A stretch of 64,000 nt of DNA from Athripsodes cinereus (taxonomy: Eukaryota; Arthropoda; Insecta; Trichoptera; Leptoceridae). Each line of letters begins with the position of its first letter. Position 1 is the first letter of the stretch. This document shows, piece by piece, positions 33,638-44,400 of the stretch. Under the pieces are notes generated by a model. That model saw nothing but the letters and a program-made list of their open reading frames with translations. It was not told where the DNA came from and made no database searches. The position numbers were made by a program, and so were the translations under genes. The stretch covers positions 19,977,447 through 20,041,446 of the forward strand of contig OX388319.1 in assembly GCA_947579605.1 (NCBI GenBank), written 5' to 3'.

Positions 33638-33721
33638 AGAGCACTAATTTTGTATCCTCAAAGTGATGGTACCTATAGAGTGATGATATTAGAGCACTAA
33701 TTTTGTATCCACGAGGTGATA
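33638..33721 (+). repeat. Direct repeat, period 53
   Basis: AGAGCACTAATTTTGTATCC occurs at 33638-33657 and 33691-33710, and the similarity runs on through GTGAT. Only about 30 bases of the period are duplicated. Confidence 0.8.
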
Positions 33722-33820
33722 TCCGATGGTCTGGACAATTACCACTATTTTTTCTTACGCCACATTCACCCTTCTTAAGACCAACATCAGGCGATTTGCT
33801 ATTTTTTGGGAAAATGTTTA

Positions 33821-33846
33821 TTTTTTTTTTTTTTTTTTTTTTTTTT
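33821..33846. repeat. T26 homopolymer
   Basis: Twenty-six consecutive T after ATGTTTA. It could be the complement of a retroposon poly-A tail, but no body is recognisable next to it. Confidence 0.9.
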
Positions 33847-34371
33847 ATTTCACTAATAAATTACAAACTTTATACATATTTTTATTGATGCTGCCCAACT
33901 AGGGATTCGATAATTTTTAATTTTATGGCACATGTATAACAGGGATAAATTTAAAATAAAATAATTTTCACTTATAATATGAATAACACAGGGATGTTTA
34001 AATCAAATAATTATGTAAAGTCGATGTGAGTACATCCGTATTTTATGTAGTTTAGAGATTGATATGGTTGATAAAAAAACATTTTCTGATCAATGTCGAT
34101 ATTGATTTAGTCACAGAATATTAATTTAAATGGATATTTTATAGTTGTGCATATATTTTATGCGAGTAAGCAGTGGCACGAGTGGTTGCTTTTATAGGAC
34201 GCAGCAATAATAAAACATTATACGACCGATTGTATAACGAAAGTTTACGGTAAACAAACTGACCGATAAATGGACAAGGATAGACATAATATCATAATAT
34301 TGTAAGTGTTACATAGTCCAAGGTGCGCCTTGATGTCAAAGACAAGACTCACATTTATATGCAGCACCATC
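33847..34371. other. Anonymous AT-rich stretch
   Basis: Nothing recognised. Confidence 0.5.
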
Positions 34372-34379
34372 ACTTGCAG

Positions 34380-34442
34380 GGTGCTATGTGAGGGAGGCCG
34401 CATCAATGTCACGTATCTTATGGCAGTTTACTGGTCGTTACG
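34380..34442 (+). other. Candidate 63-nt exon with splice-like borders
   Basis: It is preceded by CACTTGCAG and followed by GTGAGT. GC-richer than its surroundings and not matching any repeat here. Two frames are open: one contains ATG at 34406 (MSRILWQFTGRY then a split codon), the other reads VLCEGGRINVTYLMAVYWSL throughout. The acceptor has a weak pyrimidine tract. No known protein was recognised, so it may be chance. Confidence 0.25.
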
Positions 34443-34794
34443 GTGAGTCACTTTAGGCATATTTAATTAATCTACTTCTTTAGAATGAGCATGAAGAATT
34501 TTGATTGTCTGTTAATTATTATTGTTGAAACTCATTGAGTTTTATTGAAACACGTTTTTGTGAGGACTAGGTTGCATTTTACGAGTATTACAATTTATGT
34601 AGGAATTATACAGCTGTTAAAAATAGTTTGGCTAAGTCATATCAGAATAGAAAATGAATGACCATGATTTTTTCCCTCTGATAAATCCTCTGGCAAATCA
34701 TAGAATAGTTAAGCTTACTTTTTACTCTAAGCTTACTTTTTTGTCAAACTTTTGTAGACATGAGATTCAAATAAGACATAAAATTTATTTTCTT
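34443..34794. other. Anonymous AT-rich stretch
   Basis: Nothing recognised. Confidence 0.5.
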
Positions 34795-34900
34795 CTATAC
34801 ATTTATTGAGTCGACGTTAATTTTGTAAAACTCCATTTTTATATGGAAGAAAACACAATTGGTTTTAGTTTTACATAATATTTCAAAATATTCAATTTTT
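34795..34900 (+). repeat. Dispersed repeat shared with 62.2 kb
   Basis: CATTTATTGAGTCGACGTTA, then TATATGGAAGAAAACACAAT and TGGTTTTAGTTTTAC, in the same order as 62237-62315. Confidence 0.65.
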
Positions 34901-35640
34901 AGACATGTTTTTGACTTCCGTTCCATTTTGCAATCAATCAATGCTTTTGTGGCATCCGTTAATTTTATTTTTTTATAAGCAGATCTTCAATAAACCATTC
35001 CTGAAAGTAGAAGCTATTGTTTGATTACATATGAAATTCGTTCATTGTAATTGTGAATATAAAACAGGTTGATCGAACATAAGATAACTATTTATACTCG
35101 TCTACCATGAAAAATATCACATCAGTTTATTTCTTAGAATATATGATAAGTCATCTGTACTAAAACAGTGACCTAAAAAGCAGAGGATTTTTTCAATTAC
35201 AATTAGAATTATTATATAATTTTTCATAAGCTGCTTCGCGTCATAATCTAATAATTATTATAATAGAAGATTTAAATCTTCATAATTCATAATATAGTGG
35301 CCCTACAAGTTTTACATAACAATATTATCATTGAATCTTGTCAAAGGAAACAAGATATGTACCTACCTAGTATAAACGCAATCAAACACTTGTCTGTGTA
35401 ATTAGCTTCATAATAATGCATACAGTAACTAGGTATAAAGATACTAATTATTATTATTGCTTTAGTAGGAATGAATTTTAGAGATAAAGAAAGATTGATA
35501 CAATCGAATCATCAATTATGCATCTGTCGTTTTAAATTATTTTTATTTATATCTTTTTGAATTTGAATGATCGAATGATAAAAATAGCTATTTTGGAATT
35601 GCGCTATTTTATTCGATGAAATATACATACACACATACAT
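34901..35640. other. Anonymous AT-rich stretch
   Basis: Nothing recognised. Confidence 0.5.
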
Positions 35641-35655
35641 CTTCTTCCCCTTATC

Positions 35656-36125
35656 CTAGTTGGGTCGGGGGCACATTGCGCCTAGGTACCTCCTCCAGAG
35701 ATCCCTGTCCACCGCTGTTTCCGGGACCTCTAGCCACTCCAAACCAAGTCTTTCAACACACATGTTCGACACCTGTCCTTCCCAGCTTCTTCTAGGGTGG
35801 CCCACCGGTCTTCTGCCCTCTCCCACAGCCTCCAAAGATCTAAGTTGTAGTCTGTCTTCTGGCATGCGATACACGTGACCCAGCCATTGCAACCCCTCTA
35901 TATGCAGGAGTACTGGTTCCACCTTGAGAGCTTCACGAACACACGTATTTCTTATTCGGTCTCTCAATGACACTCCAGCCATTCCCCTGAGGAACCGCAT
36001 TTCCGCTGCCTGCAACCTTGATCTCACGCTCTCCGTGAGCATCCAAATCTGGTGTCCATATGTGAGGATAGGACGGTATATTGTCTTCAATATGGCCATT
36101 TCGTCCTTGGCGTCAGCTCGGATTT
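35656..36125 (-). pseudogene. Non-LTR RT C-terminal fragment (RTE-like), open
   Basis: A 147-residue frame (Met at 36097-36099) preceded by in-frame AKDE-like codons. It contains MAILKTIYRPILTYGHQIWM, SRLQAAEMRFLRGMAG, SLRDRIRNTCVREAL, LQWLGHVYRMPEDRLQLRSL and the DRDLWRRYLGAMCPRPN end. These are the thumb/connection and C-terminal parts after the RT active site, which is absent. An AAGGGGAAGAAG tail follows the stop. Much less decayed than its neighbours and GC-richer. Distinct from R1 and R2. Confidence 0.85.
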
Positions 36126-36239
36126 ACGTATTATTGGGTTTCTAAGGGCTTTCAGCACATTTCCTGCCATATTTTATATATTAATGAGAATTAATATAGA
36201 AAATATAATTATTTTCAGTAGGTTATGTAGAGGAGCTAA

Positions 36240-36345
36240 ATACCAAAGATGACTAGCAATCCATTGCTCAAGATAGAAAAGATTGGAGATCTATAATTTT
36301 GGAAACCAAGGCCCTTCAAGGGTTGTTCGGCCATCAGCAGTATGT
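36240..36345 (+). pseudogene. Retrotransposon ORF2 C-terminal remnant
   Basis: AQDRKDWRSIILETKALQGL then FGHQQ, matching the 14.5-kb fragment. It lies just upstream of nothing recognisable and has no tail. Confidence 0.5.
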
Positions 36346-36824
36346 AATTTAATAATCTTCTTCACTCTAGGTATGTTTAAATTTACTCTGTACGTCTATT
36401 TCGAAAACCAATAGTTAATTCGTCAATTATAATCGAACTCTATAGTCCAATTTACATCACATTGTATAAATATGCATTTTTCGATGTTTATTCATAAACC
36501 GTTTGAGTCCCTTGGTAGAAATCATTTCAAAACAATTATAATTTCTATATTATACTAACAAATTATAATATTGGTGATAATAATATATTTTGTTGCGTAA
36601 CAAACATGTGTTAAGAATGTCTGTTAATTCTTTAATATATACCTTCATACCTTAATGTTTATAATAATTACAGTTCGCTATAATACATACTTGAGAATAA
36701 TGTACTTACCATATTATGTACAGAGTGCACCTACTATTTCATACGTTATTGTGTAGATATAATATTATTGTTAATAGACAGATGGAAATAAGCCAATTAA
36801 GTTTGCTGCGTTTGTGGATCTGTG
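36346..36824. other. Anonymous AT-rich stretch
   Basis: Nothing recognised. Confidence 0.5.
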
Positions 36825-36874
36825 GTTTGACAAGACAATACGAGGGACATTGACCTCATATTGTTTTGTCAAAC
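36825..36874. repeat. Hairpin, 21-bp arms, 8-nt loop
   Basis: Arm GTTTGACAAGACAATACGAG(G) pairs with 36854-36874 at 19 of 21 positions (two G:T-type changes). The size is compatible with a tiny MITE or a small-RNA hairpin. There is no evidence of expression. Confidence 0.85.
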
Positions 36875-37950
36875 TAATGGTGATAAATTTTTGCACTGAA
36901 CAATAATAATTTATTGCGAATGAATGAAATAGCACAAAGTTAGTAATGATACATACGTGAAAATTGCTTTGTTTTAGGTTAACGATAAGATTGATGTTTC
37001 GTTAAAATAATCTAATCTTTTTTTATTCCGTTTGGTCTTGGCACCTATTGCATATTGATGTTAAAAAGGCCAAGATATAGACGAAAAAATGACTGATAAT
37101 TCTAATTTCGCCCTCGTGGTTTTTATAATTTGACTAAAAAATTTAAGTAGTTACATAATAAAAAAGATTTTGGACTTATAATATTTCTGATGTACAGTTA
37201 TCATTCAACTTTTGTAAAATATTTATAAACTTAAAAAATACTTCTACAAAATAAAATGTTAAAATAGAAAACAGGAAAAAAGTTGTGTCAATATATATTG
37301 CATTTTTTCTTTGATTAACTGAGAATATAATATTATCATTGAAATATTATAATTATTTATTGTTGAAGTATTCTCTTACAACGAGTATCACTTACATTGT
37401 ATGTATAATTATTTCATCAAATGTCCGTTAAAATAGCAAACATTATTGCATTTTCCTTGTTGAACCGTTTAAAATAGTTCCATGTTAATTTCATCACAGC
37501 ATTATTATTGATTACTTTAAATATTTTCCTAATCTCTGCAGTTTAATTATACAGTCGTTATTTATGAATTCAAAGTCGTATTTACGTACAATAATAATTA
37601 GTCGGTGCTACGACAAGATTTGTATGAAAAGTAATACTGTCGTGGATTCTAGATGAAATAATAAATATCATTTTAATTATATACATCATACAGTACCCAC
37701 ACAGCATGTGATAATATTTCTTAGAAATAGTCATTTATAACTAATTTACTCGATTTCACGGTAGGTATGATACGCGGATTATGAACATTTCTATCATTAT
37801 AATTATATTCTTACTAAACTGTCCTAATGCGATCATATTAAATATTTGTATTTATAGAACGACAATGTAGAATTGCCATTGATTCTGATTTTCCGTGATT
37901 TATTAGCAAACAAATTATAAAATCTTTTGAATTGAATAATAAAAGAGTTT
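36875..37950. other. Anonymous AT-rich stretch
   Basis: Nothing recognised. Confidence 0.5.
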
Positions 37951-38085
37951 GAGTTCGTCGGTAGCCTGGAGGTAGAGTCTCGGCCTCATGAACAAGGGGT
38001 CAGTGGTTCGATACCAGGTGCCGGCAAACTCCCCTTTCACGACACAAGCTTTTAGTAGCTTACTGTGAAAGAGGATATATCGCAT
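37951..38085 (+). repeat. T: tRNA-derived SINE copy
   Basis: The tRNA-like head has TAGCCTGGAGGTAGAG (A-box-like, ~37962) and GGTTCGATACC (38005-38015), an exact fit to the pol III B-box. The body is GCCGGCAAACTCCCCTTTC, ACGACACAAGCTTTTAGTAG, CTTACTGTGAAAG. Copies at 51.1 and 62.7 kb show it is dispersed, so it is a SINE and not a tRNA gene. Confidence 0.85.
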
Positions 38086-38757
38086 TGACCTTTTTATTTT
38101 TCGTAGAATTCAGTAAGGAATCTTTGATGTTTTTTTGTTATTTTCAGGGTAGATTTTCACCTTTTCGCTGTGACGGTGTTTAGGTAATAGAATTTCATAG
38201 TGAAAAAATATTTGTTTTTAATTTCATTATTTTAATAATTTTGATTTTATGCATCCTAAACAATAGATGTTTCTTAATAGTTTATGAAATTAGCAATATT
38301 TATGGCTTACACTGAATCAACGACTTTTCATATTCATCTTTAAGAAATACTTCAATGATTTTTCACTTTATTTCTGAAAGACATTCTGCAGAAAATGAAA
38401 AATGTATTAAAAAAATAGGTAAACAGATAATTTAAGCAAATAAATAAATATACTTACGAAGTAAAAACGGGATTGAAAGCTTTAAATACCTTCTGTGTAC
38501 TCTGTTCTTAGCTTTCCATATTTCTACATTTTAGATGCACGCTTTTATTTGCATGCGTTTTAGAATTTCCACTAATAATTGTCAATCCTCTATCCTTTAA
38601 AGTTTTACCATAAATTCTTTTCAGTGATCTTATTATCTTGCACTTAATAATTATAATAGCGAAGAGTATTTAAAGCGCCATCTTTGTGCCATAGCACCTC
38701 GAGGACGCTGTACATATTATTCATAAGCTTTTTAAAGATTTCACCCACTTACATCAG
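38086..38757. other. Anonymous AT-rich stretch
   Basis: Nothing recognised. Confidence 0.5.
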
Positions 38758-38915
38758 TATATAAAATATTCGCTACGTCAAGCAAGTACAGCAATAACTA
38801 TTTGTGTATTTATCATAATGATTATGTCATGAAAAATTTCATAAGACCTGCCATTATTTTTATTATTTACAAATCTGTGACCGGCGGCGAGGCGCCTGGC
38901 GTCGTTTGTAGGTAA
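38758..38915 (+). promoter_or_regulatory. Candidate promoter and short secreted-peptide-like ORF or first exon
   Basis: TATATAAA at 38758-38765 is followed ~65 nt later by ATG (38829) opening a 28-codon frame. It reads MKNFIRPAIIFIIYKS, then the GC-rich VTGGEAPGVVCR, with stop TAA at 38913-38915. The last bases AGGTAATA could instead be a weak splice donor. A charged start followed by a hydrophobic run resembles a signal peptide. A tiny ORF (38818) precedes it. The GC jump at 38875-38910 is the main oddity. No family recognised. Confidence 0.25.
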
Positions 38916-39192
38916 TAAAAAAACGAGTTACGTGCTAGCAAATAAGTATAATATTATTATGATTGTGATCATTCGGTAGTAAAAATAATAATTCTGGTTA
39001 TCACTTTCATTGTTAATGGATAACTTAAATAATTTATTACGATTAATAAAATTATCCCAGCAGCTTCCAGCTATTTGTAGTTTTTTTTTTTATATTGATA
39101 ATTTTATTTTTATCATTTGTTTATTGCAAAACAATTTAAACAAAAATTAATTCACATGTGTTTTTAACTGCTATGTAAACACTATAATACAT

Positions 39193-39378
39193 TGGGAAGT
39201 CAGCAGGTCAGCTGCACATAATAAACGTGCAAGATACCCCTTCCATGCAAGCAGAAAACTAAAACATACCTCATTGCTGAATTCAAGACAAGAAGAGTTC
39301 TTTTTTGCCTGCCTTTTACAGTACACTTGAAAACTTACAAACAAAAGTAGGAGACCTATTTTTTGCCGGGTACTTCAA
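39193..39378 (-). repeat. S short repeat, minus copy
   Basis: GGGAAGTCAGCAGGTCAGCT, ATAAACGTGCAAG, TACCTCATTGCTGAATTCAAG, GCCTTTTACAGTACACTTG and CCGGGTACTTC follow antisense S. The tail side is truncated at the left. Confidence 0.8.
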
Positions 39379-39522
39379 AGCTCACAGTTTTTATCATGTT
39401 TATTTCTTTGTTTTTACGTCATTGATATAGGTTTTATTTTGTTTATTCATGTGATTAATTGTTTTGTTTTTATTTGAATTTACATTTTTTTAATAATGAT
39501 TAAAGACAACGTAATATTGTTT

Positions 39523-39873
39523 TGGATGTCAAATGGTATGAACATGTCACAGATGATGCTGTGCGCCGGCGCACCCAGCAGAGGCCTGTAATCTCCATAA
39601 TACAGGAGAGACGATGGTCCTGGCTGGGACATGTTCTGAGTATGTATGCCCAATCATAGTTGGCCAAAAAGAGCGCTGTTCTTCCGTCCGCAAGGGTCCC
39701 GTCAGCCCGGGCATCCCTCTTTCACAATACACCGTTCCTATGACAACGACATCAGAGCGCAAGGAATGTCGTGGAAAGAGGTGACGCAATTGGTGCAGAG
39801 ACGCTCTGAATGGAGGAGGCTGATTTCTGTCCTGTGCTCCCGAGAGGAGCGTTGAGGGCGATGAGTGAGTGAG
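39523..39873 (+). mobile_element. R2 insertion with 10-bp target duplication, longest copy
   Basis: AATATTGTTT at 39513-39522 and 39874-39883. Translation: DVKWYEHVTDDAVRRRTQQR, PVISIIQERRWSWLGHVLSM, a stop, LAKRALFFRPQGS, SYDNDIRAQGMSWKEVTQL and RRSEWRRLISVLCSREER, then GGGCGATGAGTGAG. The WLGHV motif and the basic C-terminus mark a non-LTR ORF2 end. One in-frame stop near 39655 kills it. Confidence 0.9.
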
Positions 39874-39883
39874 AATATTGTTT

Positions 39884-41625
39884 AATTTATCATGAATTTC
39901 AAAATTATGTGCCGTATTTTGTTCAAATGAATAAATCATCAATTGATTATTTCTTTTGTGTACTTCTCAATAACTTATTTTATAAAAAAATGTAATCCAC
40001 TTACGTATCGAATTGATATCAATGCTATTCAGTGTCATGTAGATACATAAAAAAAATATCAGTTATATTATTGATGGACATCTGATCGGCAAATTCACAA
40101 CATCAAACAAAGCAAAACATCGATTGTTTCCACTGGTATTTTACGAAATTCAATTGTCGCTAATTGTTACGATTGTTAGAATTTGGTAATAGATTGAATA
40201 GGTTGGGCCAGATTTTAATCGAATTATCTTATATACCGATAGAATTTATAAAAGGCGTTATAAATTATATAATGTTATGATGTTGATTTTACATGAAACA
40301 CGTAAACCAATCGAGTTAATTGCTTTTAATTATTTGATGCCTAAAGTCCCTGAATTCAAAAGCACTCTACTTCATTGACTCTACTTAAATGTAAGACATT
40401 GAAAGTCTTAACACTCTGGAATAAATTTACAATCTTATATTATTCTATGAATTTATTCATCATTATTATTACAAAACATTTGAAAAAACACATGGACAGA
40501 AATAATATACACAATCACAAATCAAAGACAATGCATTATCCTACTCAACCCGCACTCATCATCCAACCCCTTGCTATATAATACCAAGCCCACAAGTTTG
40601 CTTGCTATTATTAGCTACTTAATAATTTACAGTTTTTTTTATTATTTAGAATTAAAAGATTCATCTGTTTTTATTGCAGGTACTTAGTACTAAATTCTGG
40701 TAAATGTATGTTTGTTGATAAAAATGTCATAGGTTAGTATTTATTATTAACACAGATATCAAAGTAATCCTTCCAAGTCAACTGTATTTGAAAAAAATCA
40801 CTTTATACTAAATATTTCTTGATTCAACTAAAAACCCCATATTTAAGTGTTCGTAATACTTTTGAAATTGTGTTTACTTTATTGCATCAAATAAAATCTT
40901 AAAGTGCTTATTTCGTGACCTCTAAATTCAATCAAATTGAAAGTTTTTTTTCAATAAAACGAACGTGTGTGCAAAGTATGTATTTTGGAAAAATAATTAC
41001 CTATTATTATTAAAAAATTTATAGCGCATACGAAAATTTTATTAGGCCAATAAAAGACGCAGTAAAACTAAACAATTTAACCTACATAAAAATCATATCT
41101 ATTCCTTAGGCTACAAAGGGCATTGTAAGGTTTTTTATAGTTTTATTTTGTAACGTTTACTTAATTGTAATTTCAATCGATTAAGGGCATCAAATATTAC
41201 ATTTTATTCTTACATATATATAAACAGTACCTAGTATAAAATTTATATACATAATTAGTCGATATATTTAGAAACTAGGAATACTCTATCAAATTTTACA
41301 ATCTATTTATCTATATGCCCTTCAACTTTTCTTTACCAATAAAAAAAATAAGACATTAGTTTTGATGAGGATCGTAAATTTAAATATTTATGTATGCAAT
41401 TTAAATAATTTGCGTATTGGCATAGTTTAATATTTTTATCGTTTTTGTAGAATTATATAAAATAAATGCAAATAAGGTATCTTCTTACAAAACACACACA
41501 AAACATTTGTAAAATGTTTTTTTTTTATGTATGCAAATATATTTATTGAAAAACTTTGTCCTCTCTCAGATTTTTCATTGCAAATATTTTTATAGTGTGA
41601 AGCAAATAAAAATATATCCATCTAT
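39884..41625. other. Anonymous AT-rich stretch
   Basis: Small chance frames only. No repeat family recognised in 1.7 kb. Confidence 0.5.
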
Positions 41626-41763
41626 TCATTCTATCACAACATTACCCACAAGTGGGGTAGCCAACGAACCAATTGCTTGTATTGAAGATGCAAGTCGTCT
41701 TCTCCGTGCTAATAAGATATTCAGGATGAGCGGCGTTCTCAGCATACAGCTCATCACTAAACA
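41626..41763 (-). repeat. S short repeat, minus, head-to-head with next copy
   Basis: ATCACAACATTACCCACAAG, TGGGGTAGCCAACGAACC, CAAGTCGTCTTCTCCGTGC and TCAGGATGAGCGGCG are antisense S 3' half and core. Confidence 0.8.
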
Positions 41764-41860
41764 GAATATGATAAATGTCTTATAACGTAATATATGCGTT
41801 TTTATTACTTATAACCTTTAATCAAATGTAGTCAGAATTGTCTTCCAACATTTTCTTATT

Positions 41861-42103
41861 CCGTGGAGCACCTGGCATTGAATAAAAGGTATCCCACTAG
41901 TTTGCGCAAGTTTTCGAGTGTTCTGTGATTTTGGGTGTTCGAAAAATAAATATGTTTTTTTTCATTTTAAATTCAGCGATGAGGTGACACCAATTCTGAA
42001 TGTCTTATTTTTCATTCGCACAGCTACGACAGCTTGCATGTTTATTACATACAGTTAGTCTGCTGGCTACCCCGCTTGTGGGATACGCCGTGATGGTATA
42101 GTT
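41861..42103 (+). repeat. S short repeat, essentially full length
   Basis: CCGTGGAGCACCTGGCATTG, GGTATCCCACTAGTTTGCGC, AAGTTTTCGAGTGTTCTG, TTCAGCGATGAGGTGACACC, CAGCTTGCATGTTTATTACA, CTGCTGGCTACCCCGCTTGT and GGGATACGCCGTGATGGTAT, then AGTTG. It is the reference copy for the S/R1 tail comparison. Confidence 0.88.
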
Positions 42104-42510
42104 GAAAAAGCACTTTCTAGTTTGTGTCGAATATCGATGTTTTATTTCAACAAAATTAATCAAAATAATCGATAAATTCACGAAATAGCCGTATATTCAA
42201 AAGTTTTTCATATTCTTTATTTTTAGATATGGGTTAAGTTAGCCCTAAATGAACGTAAAATCTTACTTAGAAAATAATTTGTTAACCACCGTTAGAATAA
42301 TAATCTCACAAAATAATTTATTCTATGGTACAATTTTTCAATATCAAAAATAAATTTCATATTTTCAATTCATATGGATAATGTTCCAAGATGTCGTTTT
42401 CGAATTTTTCAATTGCATCTGTTATTGTTTAGGCAGAATTCGTTAAAATTATTTTGACATTACTAAGAAATAGTTTCTATCTAAATATTTATTTGCGAGT
42501 AAAGTATTAC
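42104..42510. other. Anonymous AT-rich stretch
   Basis: Nothing recognised. Confidence 0.5.
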
Positions 42511-42612
42511 ATAAATAGTTATAAAAATTAGAATAGCAGTACATACTATTCTGTATTTGTTATAAATAGTTATAAAAATTAGAATAGCAGTACATACTAT
42601 TCTGTATTTGTT
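42511..42612. repeat. Perfect tandem duplication, 2 x 51 bp
   Basis: The unit beginning ATAAATAGTTATAAAAATTA starts at 42511 and 42562 with no mismatch. Each unit contains the small inverted repeat GAATAGCAG..CTATTC. Identity implies a recent event. Confidence 0.95.
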
Positions 42613-43189
42613 ATCATGTTTATAAAAGATTTAAATAATTCATGTAGGATATTAGATATTAAAAAAAACATCATAGGATGGTTAATATTTTATTTAATTC
42701 GTATTATTTATCATCTGCATGTGATTACAAAAGACTTTGATTAAACAAACACGCCATAAAAACAAATTTCTTTTTGATTAATGCTTAATGTTACGATTGT
42801 TTATGATTAATGAATGTGAAATAGGATCAGACATTATTGGGTTTGAGAATAATGTTTATTATTATGTTTCCGTTTCGCCCACACAATAACACACAGACAA
42901 TGCTAATAAAAAACACAAGATTGCTATTTATAACATTATGAGTAAAAATATTTTAGTATGTTTTTAAATATAAACGAGTAGATTATAGAGATTTTAAGTA
43001 ACTGAAAACACATTAAGATGATGTGAACACATTTTGAGACTACCACAGGATAATATTTACTAACTTCCGATGGCCGAAAAGCCCTTGTAGGACCTTTGCC
43101 TCCGGAACAAAAAATCTCCAAGCCTTTCTTTATTGAGCATTTAGCTACTTTTCTCGGTTTATGTTATCTAACATCTATCTATCTATCTA
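42613..43189. other. Anonymous AT-rich stretch
   Basis: Nothing recognised. Confidence 0.5.
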
Positions 43190-44400
43190 TACTCTCTATC
43201 TATACCCTCACGCCGTGTCCCAAGTGGGGTAGGCAGAGAGAACGGAACGCCAAACAGATCTATCTTTACATACTTCCTTCGCTTCCTCCACATTCATACA
43301 GTTCCTCATACACGCACGTCGGTTCCTCTTACTCAACACGCGGCCGTCCTTGAGAATTTGATCCACGTAATCAAGCCACGTGGTTCTCGGACGCCCGCGT
43401 TTCCTCACACCCTTTCTTTCAGATAAGTATATCCTTTGTCATTCTTACCTCGTTCATTCGTTCAACATGCCCAAACCACCGTAGTTTATTCACGCGCATT
43501 CTGTCCACAACAGTCTTCTTGCATCCGCTCATTCTTCTAATATCCTCATTCTTCACTCTATCACGCAGCGTTTTACCAACCATTCTTCTCAACGATCGCA
43601 TCTCTACTGCATTTATTCCACTTTCGTCCTTCTTCAACCACGTCCATGTCTCGCTTGCATACGTAAGTGACGGTACCAGAATGGTATTGTGCACCAGCAT
43701 TTTAGCCATGTTCGACACATTGTCATTGCTGACAATGGGTCGAAGCGCACCGTTTACTCTAGCACCGGCCACTTTGCTTCTTTCAATGTCCCTATCGCAT
43801 CTTCCATCCCTCGTAAACATACTTCCCAAATATACATACTCACTTACTTGCTCCAGACATTCGTCACCAACTTTAATCTCACAAATCGTTTTTTCATTCT
43901 CTCTTTCAAAAACAAGAACTTTCGTCTTCATAACATTCATTTTCAAGCCATTCAAATTGCAACTATCATACACACACGTAACAATCTCTTGTAAGTCCCT
44001 TTCACTCTCAGCCATTAACACCAAATCATCTGCGTACATCAATGCATTCACCCGAAACCCATTCAGCTCGACACCAACATCCATCTCTTTCACAGGTCGC
44101 ATACAGTAGTCAAAGAATAGGTTGAACAGCCACGGAGACATGACACAACCTTGCTTCACTCCCTTGGTGAGGACAAACCACTCCGAGAGAGTGTTATTTA
44201 TCCTCACGCAAGCGGAGCTTCCCACGTAAAGTGAAGAGATTGCGCGGATCAACCGGCTGCTCACCCCATACTCCGACAACACGCGCCACAACCTTTCACG
44301 GTCCACTCGATCATATGCTTTCTCCAGATCCACGAACGCACAAAAAAGCCTCTGGTGTTTACCCAGAAACTTCTCTATAACCATACTTTGTACAATAACC
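43190..44400 (-). mobile_element. R1: RTE-like non-LTR retrotransposon, best copy, 5'-truncated
   Basis: From the 3' end: complement of TATAGATAGATAGATAGATG tail (43178-43205), TACCCTCACGCCGTGTCCC, then coding to ~44400 where homology to RT stops in the middle of the fingers domain. The endonuclease is absent. Shorter copies at 2.0, 2.8, 7.2, 8.1, 22.4, 48.0 and 53.1 kb share its 3' end. Confidence 0.9.
43205..44399 (-). pseudogene. R1 reverse transcriptase, one 2-bp frameshift
   Basis: The upstream frame contains FCAFVDLEKAYDRVDRERL (first catalytic Asp), VLTKGVKQGCVMSPWLFNLF, LMYADDLVLMAE (catalytic pair), YVYLGSMFTRDGRCDRDIER, LTYASETWTWLKKDESGINA, EMRSLRRMVGKTLRDRVKN and KLRWFGHVERMNEVRMTK. 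At ~43431 two bases present in the 48-kb copy (CT of CCTCTTTG) are missing. The protein continues in another frame as RKRGRPRTTWLDYVDQILKD and EVCKDRSVWRSVLSAYPTW with stop near 43208. Otherwise the frame is open. The open frame continues beyond 44399 for ~45 residues, but these come from unrelated flanking DNA. Confidence 0.9.

Noticed and set aside
33703..33810. Frame with PHSPFLRPTSGDLLFFG reminiscent of a mariner PDL.P.DFFL motif
   Set aside because: The similarity is too loose, there is no upstream catalytic motif, and no TIRs or TA target were found.
37951..38030. Possible tRNA gene
   Set aside because: A/B boxes are present, but the acceptor stem does not close, and the sequence continues into a body shared with copies at 51.1 and 62.7 kb, so it is a SINE.
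43519..44109. 196-codon plus-strand open frame rich in Ser, Thr and Leu
   Set aside because: It is the antisense shadow of the R1 reverse transcriptase, whose motifs are clear on the minus strand.
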